The position numbers were made by a program, and so were the translations under genes. Under the pieces are notes generated by a model that searched no databases, was not told the origin of the DNA, and worked only from the letters and a program-made list of their open reading frames with translations. DNA of 64,000 bases from contig NZ_AMWJ02000007.1 of the NCBI RefSeq assembly GCF_000319305.2, positions 1 through 64,000 on the forward strand, in the 5' to 3' direction. This document shows, piece by piece, positions 46,785 through 56,462 of this stretch (its first letter is position 1; each line of letters starts with the position of its first letter). This DNA comes from Pseudomonas bharatica CSV86. Its GTDB lineage: Bacteria; Pseudomonadota; Gammaproteobacteria; Pseudomonadales; Pseudomonadaceae.

Positions 46785-46811
46785 AAAAAAGGCCCCGAAT
46801 TTCGGGGCCTT
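46785..46811 (-). terminator. Terminator of clpB
   Basis: GGCCCCGA and TCGGGGCC form a tight hairpin, followed on the minus strand by a T run. Confidence 0.85.
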
Positions 46812-46829
46812 CATCCAAGCTGCGGAAAA

Positions 46830-49394
46830 TCAGGCGAAAACGATCTCCTCGCCTTCCACTTTCGCCGTGATCGCAGTGCCCGGCAGGAAGCGGCCCGCCA
46901 GGATCAACTGCGCCAGCGGGTTCTCGATCCAGCGCTGGATCGCCCGTTTCAGCGGCCGAGCGCCATAGACCGGGTCGTAGCCGACGGCGATCAGCTTGTC
47001 CAGGGCTTCCGGGCTCAGCTCCAGGCTCAGCTCGCGCTCGGCCAGTCGGCTGCGCAGGCGTCCGAGCTGGATTTGCGTAATGCCGGCAATCTGGTCGCGG
47101 CCCAGAGGCTCGAAGACCACCACTTCGTCAATCCGGTTGATGAACTCCGGCCGGAAGTGCGCGCCCACGGCATCCATCACCGCAGCACGCTGCGCCTCAC
47201 GGTCGCCCACCAGATCCTGGATCTGCGCCGAACCGAGGTTGGAGGTCATGACGATCACGGTGTTGCGGAAGTCCACCGTGCGTCCGTGGCTGTCAGTCAG
47301 GCGACCGTCTTCCAGCACCTGAAGAAGCACGTTGAACACATCCGGGTGAGCCTTCTCCACCTCGTCCAGCAGCACCACCGAATACGGTTTGCGCCGCACG
47401 GCCTCGGTCAGGTAACCACCCTCTTCATAACCCACATAGCCTGGCGGGGCGCCGATCAAACGAGCCACGGAGTGTTTTTCCATGAACTCGGACATGTCGA
47501 TGCGCACCATGGCCTCCTCGGTATCGAAGAGAAACTCGGCCAAGGCCTTGCACAGTTCGGTCTTGCCGACACCGGTCGGGCCGAGGAAGAGGAACGAGCC
47601 ACTCGGACGGTTCGGGTCGGACAGCCCGGCGCGGGAGCGCCGCACCGCATTGGCGACTGCCACCACCGCCTCTTCCTGGCCGATTACCCGCTCGTGCAGA
47701 AGGCTTTCCATCTTCAGCAGTTTTTCCCGCTCGCCTTCAAGCATCTTCGACACCGGGATACCGGTCCACTTCGAGACGACTTCGGCGATTTCCTCCTCGG
47801 TCACCTTGTTGCGCAGCAGCTGGTTATCGGCCTTGCCGTGCTGGTCGACCATCTGCAGGCTGCGCTCCAGATCGGGAATGACCCCGTACTGCAACTCGGC
47901 CATGCGGCTCAGATCGCCCTTGCGCCGGGCTGCTTCCAGCTCCTGGCGGGATTGCTCGATCTTCTGCTGGATCTGCGCCGAACCTTGCACCTCGGCCTTC
48001 TCGGACGTCCACACCTCTTCCAGATCGGCGTATTCGCGCTCTAGGCGGGCGATTTCCTCGGTCAGTTTCTCCAGGCGCTTGAGCGCAGCTTCGTCGTCTT
48101 CCTTCTTCAACGCCTGGGATTCCACCTTGAGCTGAATCAGGCGGCGCTCCAGACGGTCCAGCACTTCCGGCTTGGAGTCGATTTCCATGCGAATACGGCT
48201 GGCGGCTTCGTCGATCAGGTCGATGGCCTTGTCCGGCAACTGCCGGTCGGTGATGTAGCGATGGCTGAGTTTGGCCGCAGCAATGATGGCACCGTCGGTG
48301 ATCGCCACCTTGTGGTGCACTTCATAGCGCTCCTTGAGGCCACGAAGGATGGCGATGGTGTCTTCCTCGCTCGGCTCTTCCACCAGCACTTTCTGGAAAC
48401 GCCGCTCCAGCGCCGCGTCCTTCTCGATGTACTGGCGGTATTCGTTCAGCGTGGTGGCGCCGACGCAATGCAGCTCGCCACGGGCCAGGGCCGGCTTGAG
48501 CATGTTGCCGGCATCCATGGAGCCTTCGCCCTTGCCGGCGCCGACCATGGTATGCAGTTCGTCGATGAACAGGATGATCTGGCCTTCCTGCTTGGACAGC
48601 TCGTTGAGCAACGCTTTCAGGCGCTCCTCGAACTCGCCGCGGAACTTGGCGCCCGCGATCAGTGCGCCCATGTCCAGGGACAGCAGGCGCTTGCCCTTGA
48701 GGCCATCCGGTACTTCGCCATTGATGATGCGCTGGGCCAGGCCCTCGGCGATGGCGGTTTTACCCACGCCGGGCTCGCCGATCAATACCGGGTTGTTCTT
48801 GGTACGCCGCTGCAGGACCTGGATCGTACGGCGGATCTCGTCGTCACGGCCGATCACCGGATCGAGCTTGCCGTCCTCGGCACGCTTGGTCAGGTCGACG
48901 GTGTACTTGTCCAGGGCCTGGCGCGACTCTTCGGCGTTAGGGTCATTCACCGCCTCGCCACCGCGCAGGTTGCTGATGGCATTCTCCAGGGCCTTCTTGC
49001 TCACGCCCTGGCTCAGCAGCAACTTGCCGAGCTTGCTGTTCTCGTCCATGGCGGCGAGCAGCACCAGCTCGCTGGAGATGAACTGGTCACCCTTCTGCTG
49101 GGCCAGGCGATCGGCCTGGTTGAGCAGGCGCGCCAGGTCCTGCGACATGTTCACGTCGCCAGTGGGGTTCTGGATCTTCGGCAACTGGTCGAGTTCCTTG
49201 CTCAACGCAGCCCGCAAGCCATTGACGTCGAAACCGACCTGCATCAGCAGCGGTTTGATCGAACCGCCCTGCTGGTCGATCAGGGCCTGCAACAGGTGGA
49301 CGGGCTCGATGGCAGGATGGTCCATGCCAACGGCCAGGGATTGGGAATCGGATAACGCCAGCTGTAACTTGCTGGTCAAACGGTCTATACGCAT
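46830..49394 (-). CDS. clpB: ClpB disaggregase chaperone
   Basis: The 854-residue protein has the Clp N-domain ([39 protein letters not shown]), the first AAA+ module with Walker [19 protein letters not shown] and Walker [16 protein letters not shown], the coiled-coil middle domain (~residues 400-520), and the second AAA+ module with [17 protein letters not shown]. With DnaK it pulls proteins out of aggregates. It is preceded by a sigma-32-like promoter and followed by a terminator, so it is a single heat-shock gene. The frame is whole. Confidence 0.98.
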   Translation of the reverse strand: MRIDRLTSKLQLALSDSQSLAVGMDHPAIEPVHLLQALIDQQGGSIKPLLMQVGFDVNGLRAALSKELDQLPKIQNPTGDVNMSQDLARLLNQADRLAQQKGDQFISSELVLLAAMDENSKLGKLLLSQGVSKKALENAISNLRGGEAVNDPNAEESRQALDKYTVDLTKRAEDGKLDPVIGRDDEIRRTIQVLQRRTKNNPVLIGEPGVGKTAIAEGLAQRIINGEVPDGLKGKRLLSLDMGALIAGAKFRGEFEERLKALLNELSKQEGQIILFIDELHTMVGAGKGEGSMDAGNMLKPALARGELHCVGATTLNEYRQYIEKDAALERRFQKVLVEEPSEEDTIAILRGLKERYEVHHKVAITDGAIIAAAKLSHRYITDRQLPDKAIDLIDEAASRIRMEIDSKPEVLDRLERRLIQLKVESQALKKEDDEAALKRLEKLTEEIARLEREYADLEEVWTSEKAEVQGSAQIQQKIEQSRQELEAARRKGDLSRMAELQYGVIPDLERSLQMVDQHGKADNQLLRNKVTEEEIAEVVSKWTGIPVSKMLEGEREKLLKMESLLHERVIGQEEAVVAVANAVRRSRAGLSDPNRPSGSFLFLGPTGVGKTELCKALAEFLFDTEEAMVRIDMSEFMEKHSVARLIGAPPGYVGYEEGGYLTEAVRRKPYSVVLLDEVEKAHPDVFNVLLQVLEDGRLTDSHGRTVDFRNTVIVMTSNLGSAQIQDLVGDREAQRAAVMDAVGAHFRPEFINRIDEVVVFEPLGRDQIAGITQIQLGRLRSRLAERELSLELSPEALDKLIAVGYDPVYGARPLKRAIQRWIENPLAQLILAGRFLPGTAITAKVEGEEIVFA

Positions 49395-49470
49395 GAGTTA
49401 CCTTCCTATAAAGGGCAGGCCGGAGCGATGGACACACCTGATGAAGAAAAGCCTGCCTGAGATACCCTCT

Positions 49471-49498
49471 AGATAGGGATCATTCTGGAAGATTCAAG
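49471..49498 (-). promoter_or_regulatory. Sigma-32 (RpoH) type promoter of clpB
   Basis: On the minus strand CTTGAAT, 13 bases, CCCTATCT agrees with the RpoH consensus CTTGAAA-N13/14-CCCCATNT at nearly all positions. It lies 77 bases before the clpB start. Confidence 0.8.
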
Positions 49499-49518
49499 CG
49501 TAGACGGGTTGACGCAGG

Positions 49519-50259
49519 TCAGCGTGATTCGAGCCAGACCAGGGAGGCGAAGCGACCGGTGGTGGAAGCACGGCGATAGGAGAAGAAGCGTGGGTCGCTC
49601 ACGGTGCAGTAACCGCCACCATGAACGGCAGTGACGCCGCGCGCCGCAAGACGGATGCGCGCCAGCTGGTAGATATCGGCCATGAACTTGCCCGGCTGCG
49701 CGCCTGCAACGAAGGCTGCATCCGCATCGGGATGGGTTGCGATGAACGCCTCGCGAACCTCGGCACCCACTTCGAAGGCTTGCGGACCGATGGCCGGGCC
49801 GAGCCACACCAGCACATCGGCAGGATCGGTAGCGAGGGTGTCGAGCGTGGCTTCCAGCACACCACCTGCCAGGCCGCGCCAGCCGGCATGGGCTGCGGCC
49901 ACCCGGGTACCGGCGCGATCGCAGAACAGGGCGGGAAGGCAATCGGCGGTCATCACGGCGCAGGCGATGCCGGGCGTGTCGGTCCAGCTGGCATCCGCCT
50001 CGTCGATCACCTGCGGGTTGGCATAGGCGACGGCAAGGCCGTGTACCTGCTTGAGCCAGGCCGGTCGGGCGGCACATTCATCGGTGAGACGGCGACGATT
50101 TTCGGCCACCGCGCCTGGCGCATCGCCGACATGGTCACCCAGGTTGAAGGTGTCATAGGGAGCAAGACTGACCCCACCCGCGCGCGTGGTCACGCACGCA
50201 CGGACTCCGGCTGGCGCAGGCCAGTCCGGAATCAGCAGGCTTGGGGCCAGGTCGCTCAT
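49519..50259 (-). CDS. pgeF: PgeF/YfiH multicopper-type purine nucleoside phosphorylase family protein
   Basis: The 246-residue protein matches the polyphenol oxidase/YfiH (PgeF) family: FNLGDHVGDAPGAVAENRRRL, WLKQVHGLAV, VMTADCLPALF and VAAAHAGWRGLAGGVLE, which hold the conserved His and Cys zinc ligands. The E. coli protein edits peptidoglycan precursors; others act on purine nucleosides. It overlaps the end of rluD by four bases. Confidence 0.92.
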   Translation of the reverse strand: MSDLAPSLLIPDWPAPAGVRACVTTRAGGVSLAPYDTFNLGDHVGDAPGAVAENRRRLTDECAARPAWLKQVHGLAVAYANPQVIDEADASWTDTPGIACAVMTADCLPALFCDRAGTRVAAAHAGWRGLAGGVLEATLDTLATDPADVLVWLGPAIGPQAFEVGAEVREAFIATHPDADAAFVAGAQPGKFMADIYQLARIRLAARGVTAVHGGGYCTVSDPRFFSYRRASTTGRFASLVWLESR

Positions 50260-51218
50260 CCGATGAAGGCCTCGCGATCCTGCTTGAGCAACGACAGCAG
50301 CCAGACGAAATCATCCGGCAGCGGAGACTCCCACTTCATGCGCTTGCCGGTCTCCGGATGCTCCAGTTCGAGGAAGCGCGCGTGCAGGGCCTGGCGCGGG
50401 AAGGTCTTGACCGCCTCGACCATGGTCGGGCTGGCGGCCGGCGGAATGCGGAAGCGCCCGCCGTAGACGGGGTCGCCAACCAGCGGAAAGTTGACGTGGG
50501 CCATGTGCACGCGGATCTGGTGGGTACGACCGGTTTCCAGCTTGACCCGCACGTGGGTGTGGGAGCGGAAGCGCTCGAGCACGCGATAGTGGCTGACCGC
50601 CGGCTTGCCGCCCTCGGTCACCGCCATGCGCTGGCGCTGGCCGCCGTGGCGGCCGATCGGCGCGTTGATCTTGCCACCGGCGGTGACCACGCCAACCACG
50701 ATGCATTCATAGATGCGGCTGACCGTGCGGCTCTGCAACTGGGTGACCAGGCTGGTCTGCGCTTCCAGTGTCTTGGCCACCACCATCAGACCGGTGGTGT
50801 CCTTGTCGAGGCGGTGCACGATACCCGCGCGCGGCACGTTGATGATCCCCGGCACATGGTGCAGCAAGGCGTTGAGCAGGGTGCCGTCGGCATGGCCCGC
50901 AGCCGGGTGGACCACCAGGCCAGCAGGCTTGTTGATCACCAGGATCTGGTCGTCTTCGTAGACGATGTCCAGCTCGATATCCTGGGCCACCCACTCGCCC
51001 TGGGCTTCCTGTTCGGCCTGCAGCGCCAGCACGGAACCGCCGTGCACGATGTCACGGGGCCGCATGACGTTGCCGTCGACGGTCAGCAGGCCGTCCTTGA
51101 TCCAGGCGGACAGACGCGAGCGCGAATGCTCGGCGAACAATTGGGCGGCGACCTGGTCGAGGCGTTGCCCGCCCATTTCGGACGGTACCTCTGCGCTAAG
51201 TTGAATGATCTCGGACAT
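50256..51218 (-). CDS. rluD: 23S rRNA pseudouridine synthase RluD
   Basis: The 320-residue protein has the N-terminal S4 domain (MGGQRLDQVAAQLFAEHSRSRLSAWIKDGLLTVDG) and the catalytic loop IVHRLDKDTTGLMVVAKT with the nucleophile Asp. It modifies helix 69 of 23S rRNA. ATG at 51218 (MSEIIQLSAEV) is the family start; an in-frame ATG at 51239 has less support. It is divergent from bamD and overlaps pgeF. Confidence 0.95.
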   Translation of the reverse strand: MSEIIQLSAEVPSEMGGQRLDQVAAQLFAEHSRSRLSAWIKDGLLTVDGNVMRPRDIVHGGSVLALQAEQEAQGEWVAQDIELDIVYEDDQILVINKPAGLVVHPAAGHADGTLLNALLHHVPGIINVPRAGIVHRLDKDTTGLMVVAKTLEAQTSLVTQLQSRTVSRIYECIVVGVVTAGGKINAPIGRHGGQRQRMAVTEGGKPAVSHYRVLERFRSHTHVRVKLETGRTHQIRVHMAHVNFPLVGDPVYGGRFRIPPAASPTMVEAVKTFPRQALHARFLELEHPETGKRMKWESPLPDDFVWLLSLLKQDREAFIG

Positions 51219-51369
51219 GCTCTGACAAGGCGACGGCACAGCCTTTGGTTTCGGCTGCGCGCTTGTGGTTAAATACGGCGTCTTTTGCCCCGGGTGTGCT
51301 CCACGGGGTGCTCATCATAACAGGACGGCCGTGCCCAAGACAGCGGCCGTCATAGGGACGCAAGCCGCC

Positions 51370-52386
51370 ATGCAAGTGAAACACCTGCTGCTGATCGCCA
51401 TCCTCGGACTCACCGCTGCTTGTTCTTCGAAGGAAGTCGTCGACGAAAACCTGAGCGAAGCCGAGCTGTACCAGCAGGCGCAGGCCGACCTGGACAACCA
51501 CAGCTATACCAGCGCCACTTCCAAGCTGAAGGCCCTGGAGTCCCGCTATCCGTTCGGTCGCTACGCCGACCAGGCGCAGCTGGAGCTGATCTACGCGAAC
51601 TACAAGAACGCCGAGCCGGAAGCAGCCAAGTCCGCGGCCGAGCGCTTCATCCGCCTGCACCCGCAGCACCCGAACGTCGATTACGCCTACTACCTGAAGG
51701 GCCTCACCTCGTTCGACCAGGACCGCGGCCTGCTGGCGCGCTTCCTGCCGCTGGACATGACCAAGCGCGACCCGGGTGCCGCCCGCGACTCCTACAACGA
51801 GTTCGCCCAGCTCACCAGCCGCTTCCCGAACAGCCGCTACGCGCCGGACGCCAAGCAGCGCATGATCTACCTGCGCAACCTGCTGGCGTCCTATGAAATC
51901 CACGTTGCCGACTACTACCTGACCCGCCAGGCCTATGTCGCCGCCGCCAACCGTGGCCGCTACGTGGTCGAGAACTTCCAGGAAACCCCATCGGTCGGCG
52001 ACGGCCTGGCAGTGATGACCGAAGCCTACCAGCGCCTGCACCTGGACGACCTGGCCGCCACCAGCCTGGAAACCCTGAAGCTGAACTACCCTGACCATCC
52101 GAGCCTGGTCGATGGCCAGTTCGTTCCGCGTCAGGAAGAGGCCGACAACCGCTCCTGGCTGTCCAAGGCCACCCTGGGCCTGATCAACACTGCCACGCCG
52201 TTGCCACCGGGCGAAACCCGCGCCAACCAGGACGTGATCAAGCAGTACGAAGACGCCAAGGAAGCCATTCCGGAGGAATTGCTGCCGAAGGAAGGCGACG
52301 CCGTGGAGGAAGAGAATCATGAAGCCGAAGGCAACAATGACGACCGCTCCTGGTTCAGCTACATGACGTTCGGCGTGTTTGACTGA
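51370..52386 (+). CDS. bamD: Outer membrane assembly lipoprotein BamD (ComL)
   Basis: The ATG at 51370 opens a lipoprotein signal [20 protein letters not shown] with the lipobox LTAAC. The mature part has TPR-like repeats ([62 protein letters not shown]...), typical of BamD, an essential part of the beta-barrel assembly machinery. The C-terminal ~80 residues after [14 protein letters not shown] are an acidic tail seen in Pseudomonas members. It is 338 residues long. A terminator follows. Confidence 0.95.
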   Translation: MQVKHLLLIAILGLTAACSSKEVVDENLSEAELYQQAQADLDNHSYTSATSKLKALESRYPFGRYADQAQLELIYANYKNAEPEAAKSAAERFIRLHPQHPNVDYAYYLKGLTSFDQDRGLLARFLPLDMTKRDPGAARDSYNEFAQLTSRFPNSRYAPDAKQRMIYLRNLLASYEIHVADYYLTRQAYVAAANRGRYVVENFQETPSVGDGLAVMTEAYQRLHLDDLAATSLETLKLNYPDHPSLVDGQFVPRQEEADNRSWLSKATLGLINTATPLPPGETRANQDVIKQYEDAKEAIPEELLPKEGDAVEEENHEAEGNNDDRSWFSYMTFGVFD

Positions 52387-52400
52387 TCGCAACCGAATAC

Positions 52401-52431
52401 AAAAAAGGGAAGCTTGGGCTTCCCTTTTTTA
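52401..52431 (+). terminator. Terminator after bamD
   Basis: GGGAAGC and GCTTCCC pair around a short loop with A run before and T run after. Confidence 0.85.
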
Positions 52432-52490
52432 TTGGCCGCGACTGACGGCTCTTCTACACTGCCGCATCTTCACTGAATAAGCTGGACATC

Positions 52491-52721
52491 ATGGTTCGCC
52501 TACTTTTCTGGATTGCCCTGATCGCCGCCGCCTTCTGGCTTTGGCGCAAATTCAAGGCCGGCAACGCCTCCTCGTCGAAGCCACAGCAGGACGCCACGCT
52601 CAAGATGGTGCGTTGCGCCCATTGCGGCGTGCACCTGCCCAACGACCGCGCGCTGCACCGTGGCAACGAGTGGTATTGCAGCACTGCACACCTCGAACAA
52701 GGCCCTAGCGAAAAGCGCTGA
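52491..52721 (+). CDS. PP0621 family small membrane zinc-ribbon protein
   Basis: The 76-residue product has one N-terminal membrane helix (LLFWIALIAAAFWLWRKF) and a zinc-ribbon-like motif CAHCGVHLPNDRALHRGNEWYCSTAH with CxxC and C..H. It matches the PP0621 family, conserved beside bamD in the genus. Function unknown. Confidence 0.85.
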   Translation: MVRLLFWIALIAAAFWLWRKFKAGNASSSKPQQDATLKMVRCAHCGVHLPNDRALHRGNEWYCSTAHLEQGPSEKR

Positions 52722-52737
52722 GGCCTGAGTAAAGAGG

Positions 52738-53841
52738 TCAGATCGCCTGCAAGCGTCCTTGCGGCGCGTAGGGTGCCGGATCGATGATCGGCTCGCGTCC
52801 GGCCAGCAGGTCGCTGAACAACTGGCATGAAGCTGGGGCCAGCACCAGGCCATTGCGGTAATGCCCGCAGTTCAGCCACAGCCCTTCGCAGCCAGGGACC
52901 CGGCCGATGTAGGGCACACCCTCCGGCGAGCCCGGACGCAACCCGGCCCAATGACCTGCCAGCTCGGCGCCAGCCAATGCCGGAACCAGCTCGATGGCAG
53001 AGGCCCGTAGACTGTCCAGGGCTTCGTCGGTCGGGGTTTTATCGTAGCCGGCATGCTCCAGCGTGCTACCCACCAGGATATGCCCGTCTCGCCGCGGAAT
53101 CGCGTAGCGTCCTTTGGCCAGGACCATGCTCGGCAGGAAATCCTCCGCGCACTTGAACAGGATCATCTGTCCTTTCACCGGTACCACTGGCAACTCGAAG
53201 CCCAAGGGCCGCAACAGGTCGCCGCTCCAGGCGCCAGCAGTCAGCACCACCTCATCGGCGGCGATGACACCTTCGACCGTTTCCACGCCAGCGATACGCT
53301 CACCTTCGCGGATGAAACCGGTCACCGGGCAATGTTCTTTCAGGATCACGTTCGGCAGTTTCTGCAACGCCGCCTTGAGCGACTTGAGCAAGCGGGGATT
53401 GCGCACATTGGCGACCCCGGCCATGTAGACGGCGCTGGCGAAACCGGGCCCAAGGACTGGCACGGCCGAATAGGCTTCGGCTACCGCCACCTTGCTCAAC
53501 GGCCGCCCTTCCCTTCTGGCCCAGGCCAGCGCTTCGGCCTCGTCGTTCAGGTCCAGCCAATACAGACCGGTCACATGGACCTGTGGATCGATGCCGGTGG
53601 CAGCATGCAGGCGATCGCCGAGCTGTGGATAGAAATCCTGCGACCAATGCGCCAGGGCCGTGACCGCCGGGCTGTAGCGCCACGGGTAGAGCGGCGACAC
53701 GATACCGCCGCCGGCCCAGGACGACTCGCCGCCCAGCCCGCCTTTGTCGCAGACGACGACCTGATCGACTTCCGCGGCCAGGTTGAATGCCGTCAGCAGG
53801 CCGATCACACCGCCACCCACAATCACTACTTGCTTGCTCAT
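52738..53841 (-). CDS. thiO: Glycine oxidase ThiO
   Basis: The 367-residue flavoprotein starts MSKQVVIVGGGVIGLLTAFNLA (FAD-binding Rossmann motif) and has ESSWAGGGIVSPLYPWRYSPAV, VLTAGAWSGDLLRPLG and GLRPGSPEGVPYIGRV near the end, as in glycine/D-amino-acid oxidases. ThiO makes the imine used to build the thiazole ring of thiamine. The ATG at 53841 is the natural start. It converges with the PP0621 gene and lies just after pilE. Confidence 0.92.
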   Translation of the reverse strand: MSKQVVIVGGGVIGLLTAFNLAAEVDQVVVCDKGGLGGESSWAGGGIVSPLYPWRYSPAVTALAHWSQDFYPQLGDRLHAATGIDPQVHVTGLYWLDLNDEAEALAWARREGRPLSKVAVAEAYSAVPVLGPGFASAVYMAGVANVRNPRLLKSLKAALQKLPNVILKEHCPVTGFIREGERIAGVETVEGVIAADEVVLTAGAWSGDLLRPLGFELPVVPVKGQMILFKCAEDFLPSMVLAKGRYAIPRRDGHILVGSTLEHAGYDKTPTDEALDSLRASAIELVPALAGAELAGHWAGLRPGSPEGVPYIGRVPGCEGLWLNCGHYRNGLVLAPASCQLFSDLLAGREPIIDPAPYAPQGRLQAI

Positions 53842-53897
53842 CTGTAGATCCAGTACCCGAAATGAACCGCGACGCCACACTGGCGCCATGAATGCCT

Positions 53898-54311
53898 TCA
53901 ACCACCCCAGCAGCCGTTGCCAGCATCTGCGTCGCTACCGGGATTGCCGCGCACGCCACGATGATCCAGCTCGAAGTCACCACACACATCGAAGGCCATC
54001 GCACCATCCGGGCGCCGGGTGGCGCTCAGCAGGAAGCTGTCGGCTTCGCGCCGGGCATTCAGGCGGTAGTGGGCGTTTCCGTCCGGCAGCGGGACAATCG
54101 ACGCCTCGGTATCGAGGTAACGGCCGGTACGGGAATGATGCTGCTCCAGGTGCTGCGCGCTTTCGTACAGGATTGCGCTTATTTCCGTGCGCGCGGCCTT
54201 GCGAACCATCTCGCTGTAGCCGGGGTAGGCAATGCCCGCCAGCATGCCGACCAGCGCGACGACAATCAACACCTCGATCAGGCTCAGGCCGTTCTGCATG
54301 CGCTGCATCAA
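53898..54311 (-). CDS. pilE: Minor pilin PilE
   Basis: The 137-residue prepilin has leader MMQRMQNG, then LSLIEVLIVVALVGMLAGIAYPGY, the pilin helix with Glu at +5, followed by ARTEISAILYESAQHLEQHHSRTGRYLD. PilE is a core minor pilin that helps prime assembly. It overlaps pilX by four bases at 54308-54311. No fimU or pilY1 gene accompanies the cluster. Confidence 0.9.
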   Translation of the reverse strand: MMQRMQNGLSLIEVLIVVALVGMLAGIAYPGYSEMVRKAARTEISAILYESAQHLEQHHSRTGRYLDTEASIVPLPDGNAHYRLNARREADSFLLSATRRPDGAMAFDVCGDFELDHRGVRGNPGSDADAGNGCWGG

Positions 54312-54730
54312 GACTCTCCCGGTAGCTGGCGCCAGAGGATGCGGCGGGCGGGGCCGTGATCGGGCGAGAGTGGCCAGGCCACGACGCTTTCCAGGGTGAT
54401 CCGGGCCTGGCGTTCTTCGGCGCTGGCGGTAATACGGAACAGGGTGACGGGTAGACCTGCCGGCACGCCAACGGCCTTGCTGGTTTGACCAAGGTTCTGG
54501 ATGAGGTAGCGGCCCGTACCGACCTGCTGCCAGCCGGATGGGGGTGTTCCGCCGAGGCGGGCTTCGGCGGTGGACAGAAGATCCTCTGCGGTCTCGAAGG
54601 CCTGAATCGAAGCCAGCAGGTTGCTGGCAATACGGGTTTGCTGGGTGCTGGCCTGGATGGCGAAACAGCCGAGGATGCCCAACAGGACCAATAGAATCAT
54701 GACCAGTGCCAGTACTGCGCCTCGTTGCAT
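54308..54730 (-). CDS. pilX: Minor pilin PilX
   Basis: The 140-residue protein starts MQRGAVLALVMILLVLLGILGCFAIQASTQQTRIASNLLASIQAFETAEDLLSTAEARLGG, a class III-signal-like helix and the EAD-type region of PilX. The ATG at 54730 is preferred, as upstream frame is REP sequence. PilX has a short leader without the standard Glu5 pattern. It links pilW to pilE. Confidence 0.85.
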   Translation of the reverse strand: MQRGAVLALVMILLVLLGILGCFAIQASTQQTRIASNLLASIQAFETAEDLLSTAEARLGGTPPSGWQQVGTGRYLIQNLGQTSKAVGVPAGLPVTLFRITASAEERQARITLESVVAWPLSPDHGPARRILWRQLPGES

Positions 54731-54744
54731 TTTTCTTGCCTGGC

Positions 54745-54845
54745 GCGGACCTGTGGGAGCTGGCTTGCCAGCGATAGCGGTGGTGAATTCACTATTGCTA
54801 TCGCTGCGGTTCGGCGGTCCGACAAGCCAGCTCCCACAGGGTTCG
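54745..54845. repeat. REPIN: two inverted REP elements inside the minor pilin operon
   Basis: CCTGTGGGAGCTGGCTTGCC followed by AGCGATAG, then ~30 bases, then CTATCGCTGCGGTTCGGCGG and GACAAGCCAGCTCCCACAGG form a mirrored pair. It lies between pilW and pilX, where it can form a large hairpin in the transcript. Confidence 0.85.
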
Positions 54846-54857
54846 CGTCGCTTTTGA

Positions 54858-55501
54858 TTACTGGGCATTACGCAGGACCACGGTGAGTTCGTAAGTCTGC
54901 GGGCGCACCCGCTGTCCGGGATCCTCCAACGTCAGGCTGAGCAGCATCCGATCCTCATCCCGACGAACACCGAATCGCCCGATATTGTCGACCAGCACCG
55001 CACTGCTGCCCCCACTGCCAAGCAACAGGCTACGACCGTCGAGTCGGTAGGTCTGCTGACGGATGGGCACCGCGAACTGGCCGGGGCCGGCGGTTGCACG
55101 GCCTTTCACAACCGTGGCGCTGGCCAGGCAATCGGTCGTCAGCGTCCAGTCGGGAGCGCCAGCCAGCTCGCCCCACTGGGCGCTGATCAGGGTCAGGCTT
55201 CGCAATCCACCCTCAGCAGTGTGATCAACCCGGATCGGCTGCTCGAACAACCGCGCTGTAGCTGCATCAGGAAAGCCGATGGAGTCCTGACGCAGGCAGC
55301 CAAACATCCCGGCCATGCGAATATCCCCCGCCATTCGGTGCAACACCAAACGCGCATCCTCCTGCAACCGCGCCGCCGCTTCCTGCACCGTCCAGCTGTG
55401 CAAGGCGCCGATAAATACCCGGCTCCCCCAACCAAAAGCAACAACCCCAGGCTCAGCGCGAGGAGCATCTCGACCAGACTGAAGCCCGCCGCTGCCTTCA
55501 T
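54858..55501 (-). pseudogene. pilW: Minor pilin PilW, frameshifted
   Basis: The start frame gives MKAAAGFSLVEMLLALSLGLLLLVGG, a pilin signal with Phe+1 and Glu+5. In the C run 55425-55429 on the given strand one base is missing; the corrected frame continues SRVFIGALHSWTVQEAAARLQEDARLVLHRMAGDIRMAGMFGC and stops at 54858, for 214 residues. This is the usual PilW form with a long C-terminal globular domain. The start overlaps pilV by four bases. Confidence 0.85.
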
Positions 55502-55848
55502 CGCGAAGCCCCCAATTCGATGGAACGCGCCTCTCCCCCACCGCGCTCGTCGCTCCAGCTCAGCAGTACACCATTTCCGCGCAATGTACCCCGCGCCGAA
55601 GCGCCAGCGAAGGCCGCGAGCTGCCGCTGAAACTCATCCTGATCGCGACCATCGACGCCGCGGACCGAGCGCGTTCGCTCCCGCATGCCATGAGCGATAA
55701 ATGCCGCCTGGCTGACCATTCGCGCACTGTCTGTCCCTTGCACCGAGCGCAACTGCAGACCCGCCGCTCCCAGCAGCCCAAGCGCCAGCACCACCTGCGC
55801 CACCATCACCTCGATCAGGGTAACCCCCTGCTGTCGCTTCCCTGCCAT
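55498..55848 (-). CDS. pilV: Minor pilin PilV
   Basis: The 116-residue prepilin begins MAGKRQQGVTLIEVMVAQVVLALGLLGAAGLQL, with Val+1 and Glu+5, as in PilV. ATG at 55848 follows CAGGAGGCAGGT. The further sequence AARMVSQAAFIAHGMRERTRSV-like helix fits the family. It is the first gene of the pilV-W-X-E run. Confidence 0.87.
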   Translation of the reverse strand: MAGKRQQGVTLIEVMVAQVVLALGLLGAAGLQLRSVQGTDSARMVSQAAFIAHGMRERTRSVRGVDGRDQDEFQRQLAAFAGASARGTLRGNGVLLSWSDERGGGEARSIELGASR

Positions 55849-55955
55849 ACCTGCCTCCTGCGAACTTTCCCCGGCAAAACGCAACCCTGGCCGACTCGAC
55901 ATCACCCGACCCGACGCAGGAACCTAAGCGAAGCACTTCCAGGGAGGAACGCACG

Positions 55956-56462
55956 ATGAAGCAACAGGGAGTAACACTGATCCAGATGCTGTTCGCAGTC
56001 GGCCTACTGGCCCTTCTGACACAGCTGGGAACATCGGCCTACGGAAAAATGAGCCACGACTTGCAACAGCAGGCCGTCGCCGAGAGCCTCGCCCAAGCAC
56101 TGCGCGCCACACGCAGCGAAGCGTTGCTGCGCAACCGGGTGGTCGTGCTGCAAGCATTGGAGGATGACTGGAGCAAAGGCTGGAAGATGCTGCCGGAACA
56201 GGCAGGCACGCCATTGTTACGAGAATATTCGATGAGGGGTGGAATCAAGGTGATCGGTAATCAACCGGTCGCGCGGAGAGTGCGATTCAGCGGACTGGGC
56301 GCACCACTGCGCGAGAGAGGAGCCTTCCAGGCCGGCACCCTGCTGGTATGCGGGGTGCCCGGACAGGAACGCCTGTATCAGGTCCGGCTGTCGCCCAGCG
56401 GCCGGGTCAGAGTGGAGCATGCACCACCCGACCAGCCGCTATGCAACCGGGATATCAACTGA
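55956..56462 (+). CDS. fimT: FimT/GspH family minor pseudopilin
   Basis: The 168-residue prepilin has leader MKQQG, then [27 protein letters not shown], an unusual helix with Gln where Glu+5 is normal. The region [34 protein letters not shown] is typical of FimT/GspH. It is divergent from pilV and overlaps the end of ispH by eight bases. FimT of other Pseudomonas aids natural transformation. A missing Glu+5 could weaken pilus packing. Confidence 0.82.
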   Translation: MKQQGVTLIQMLFAVGLLALLTQLGTSAYGKMSHDLQQQAVAESLAQALRATRSEALLRNRVVVLQALEDDWSKGWKMLPEQAGTPLLREYSMRGGIKVIGNQPVARRVRFSGLGAPLRERGAFQAGTLLVCGVPGQERLYQVRLSPSGRVRVEHAPPDQPLCNRDIN

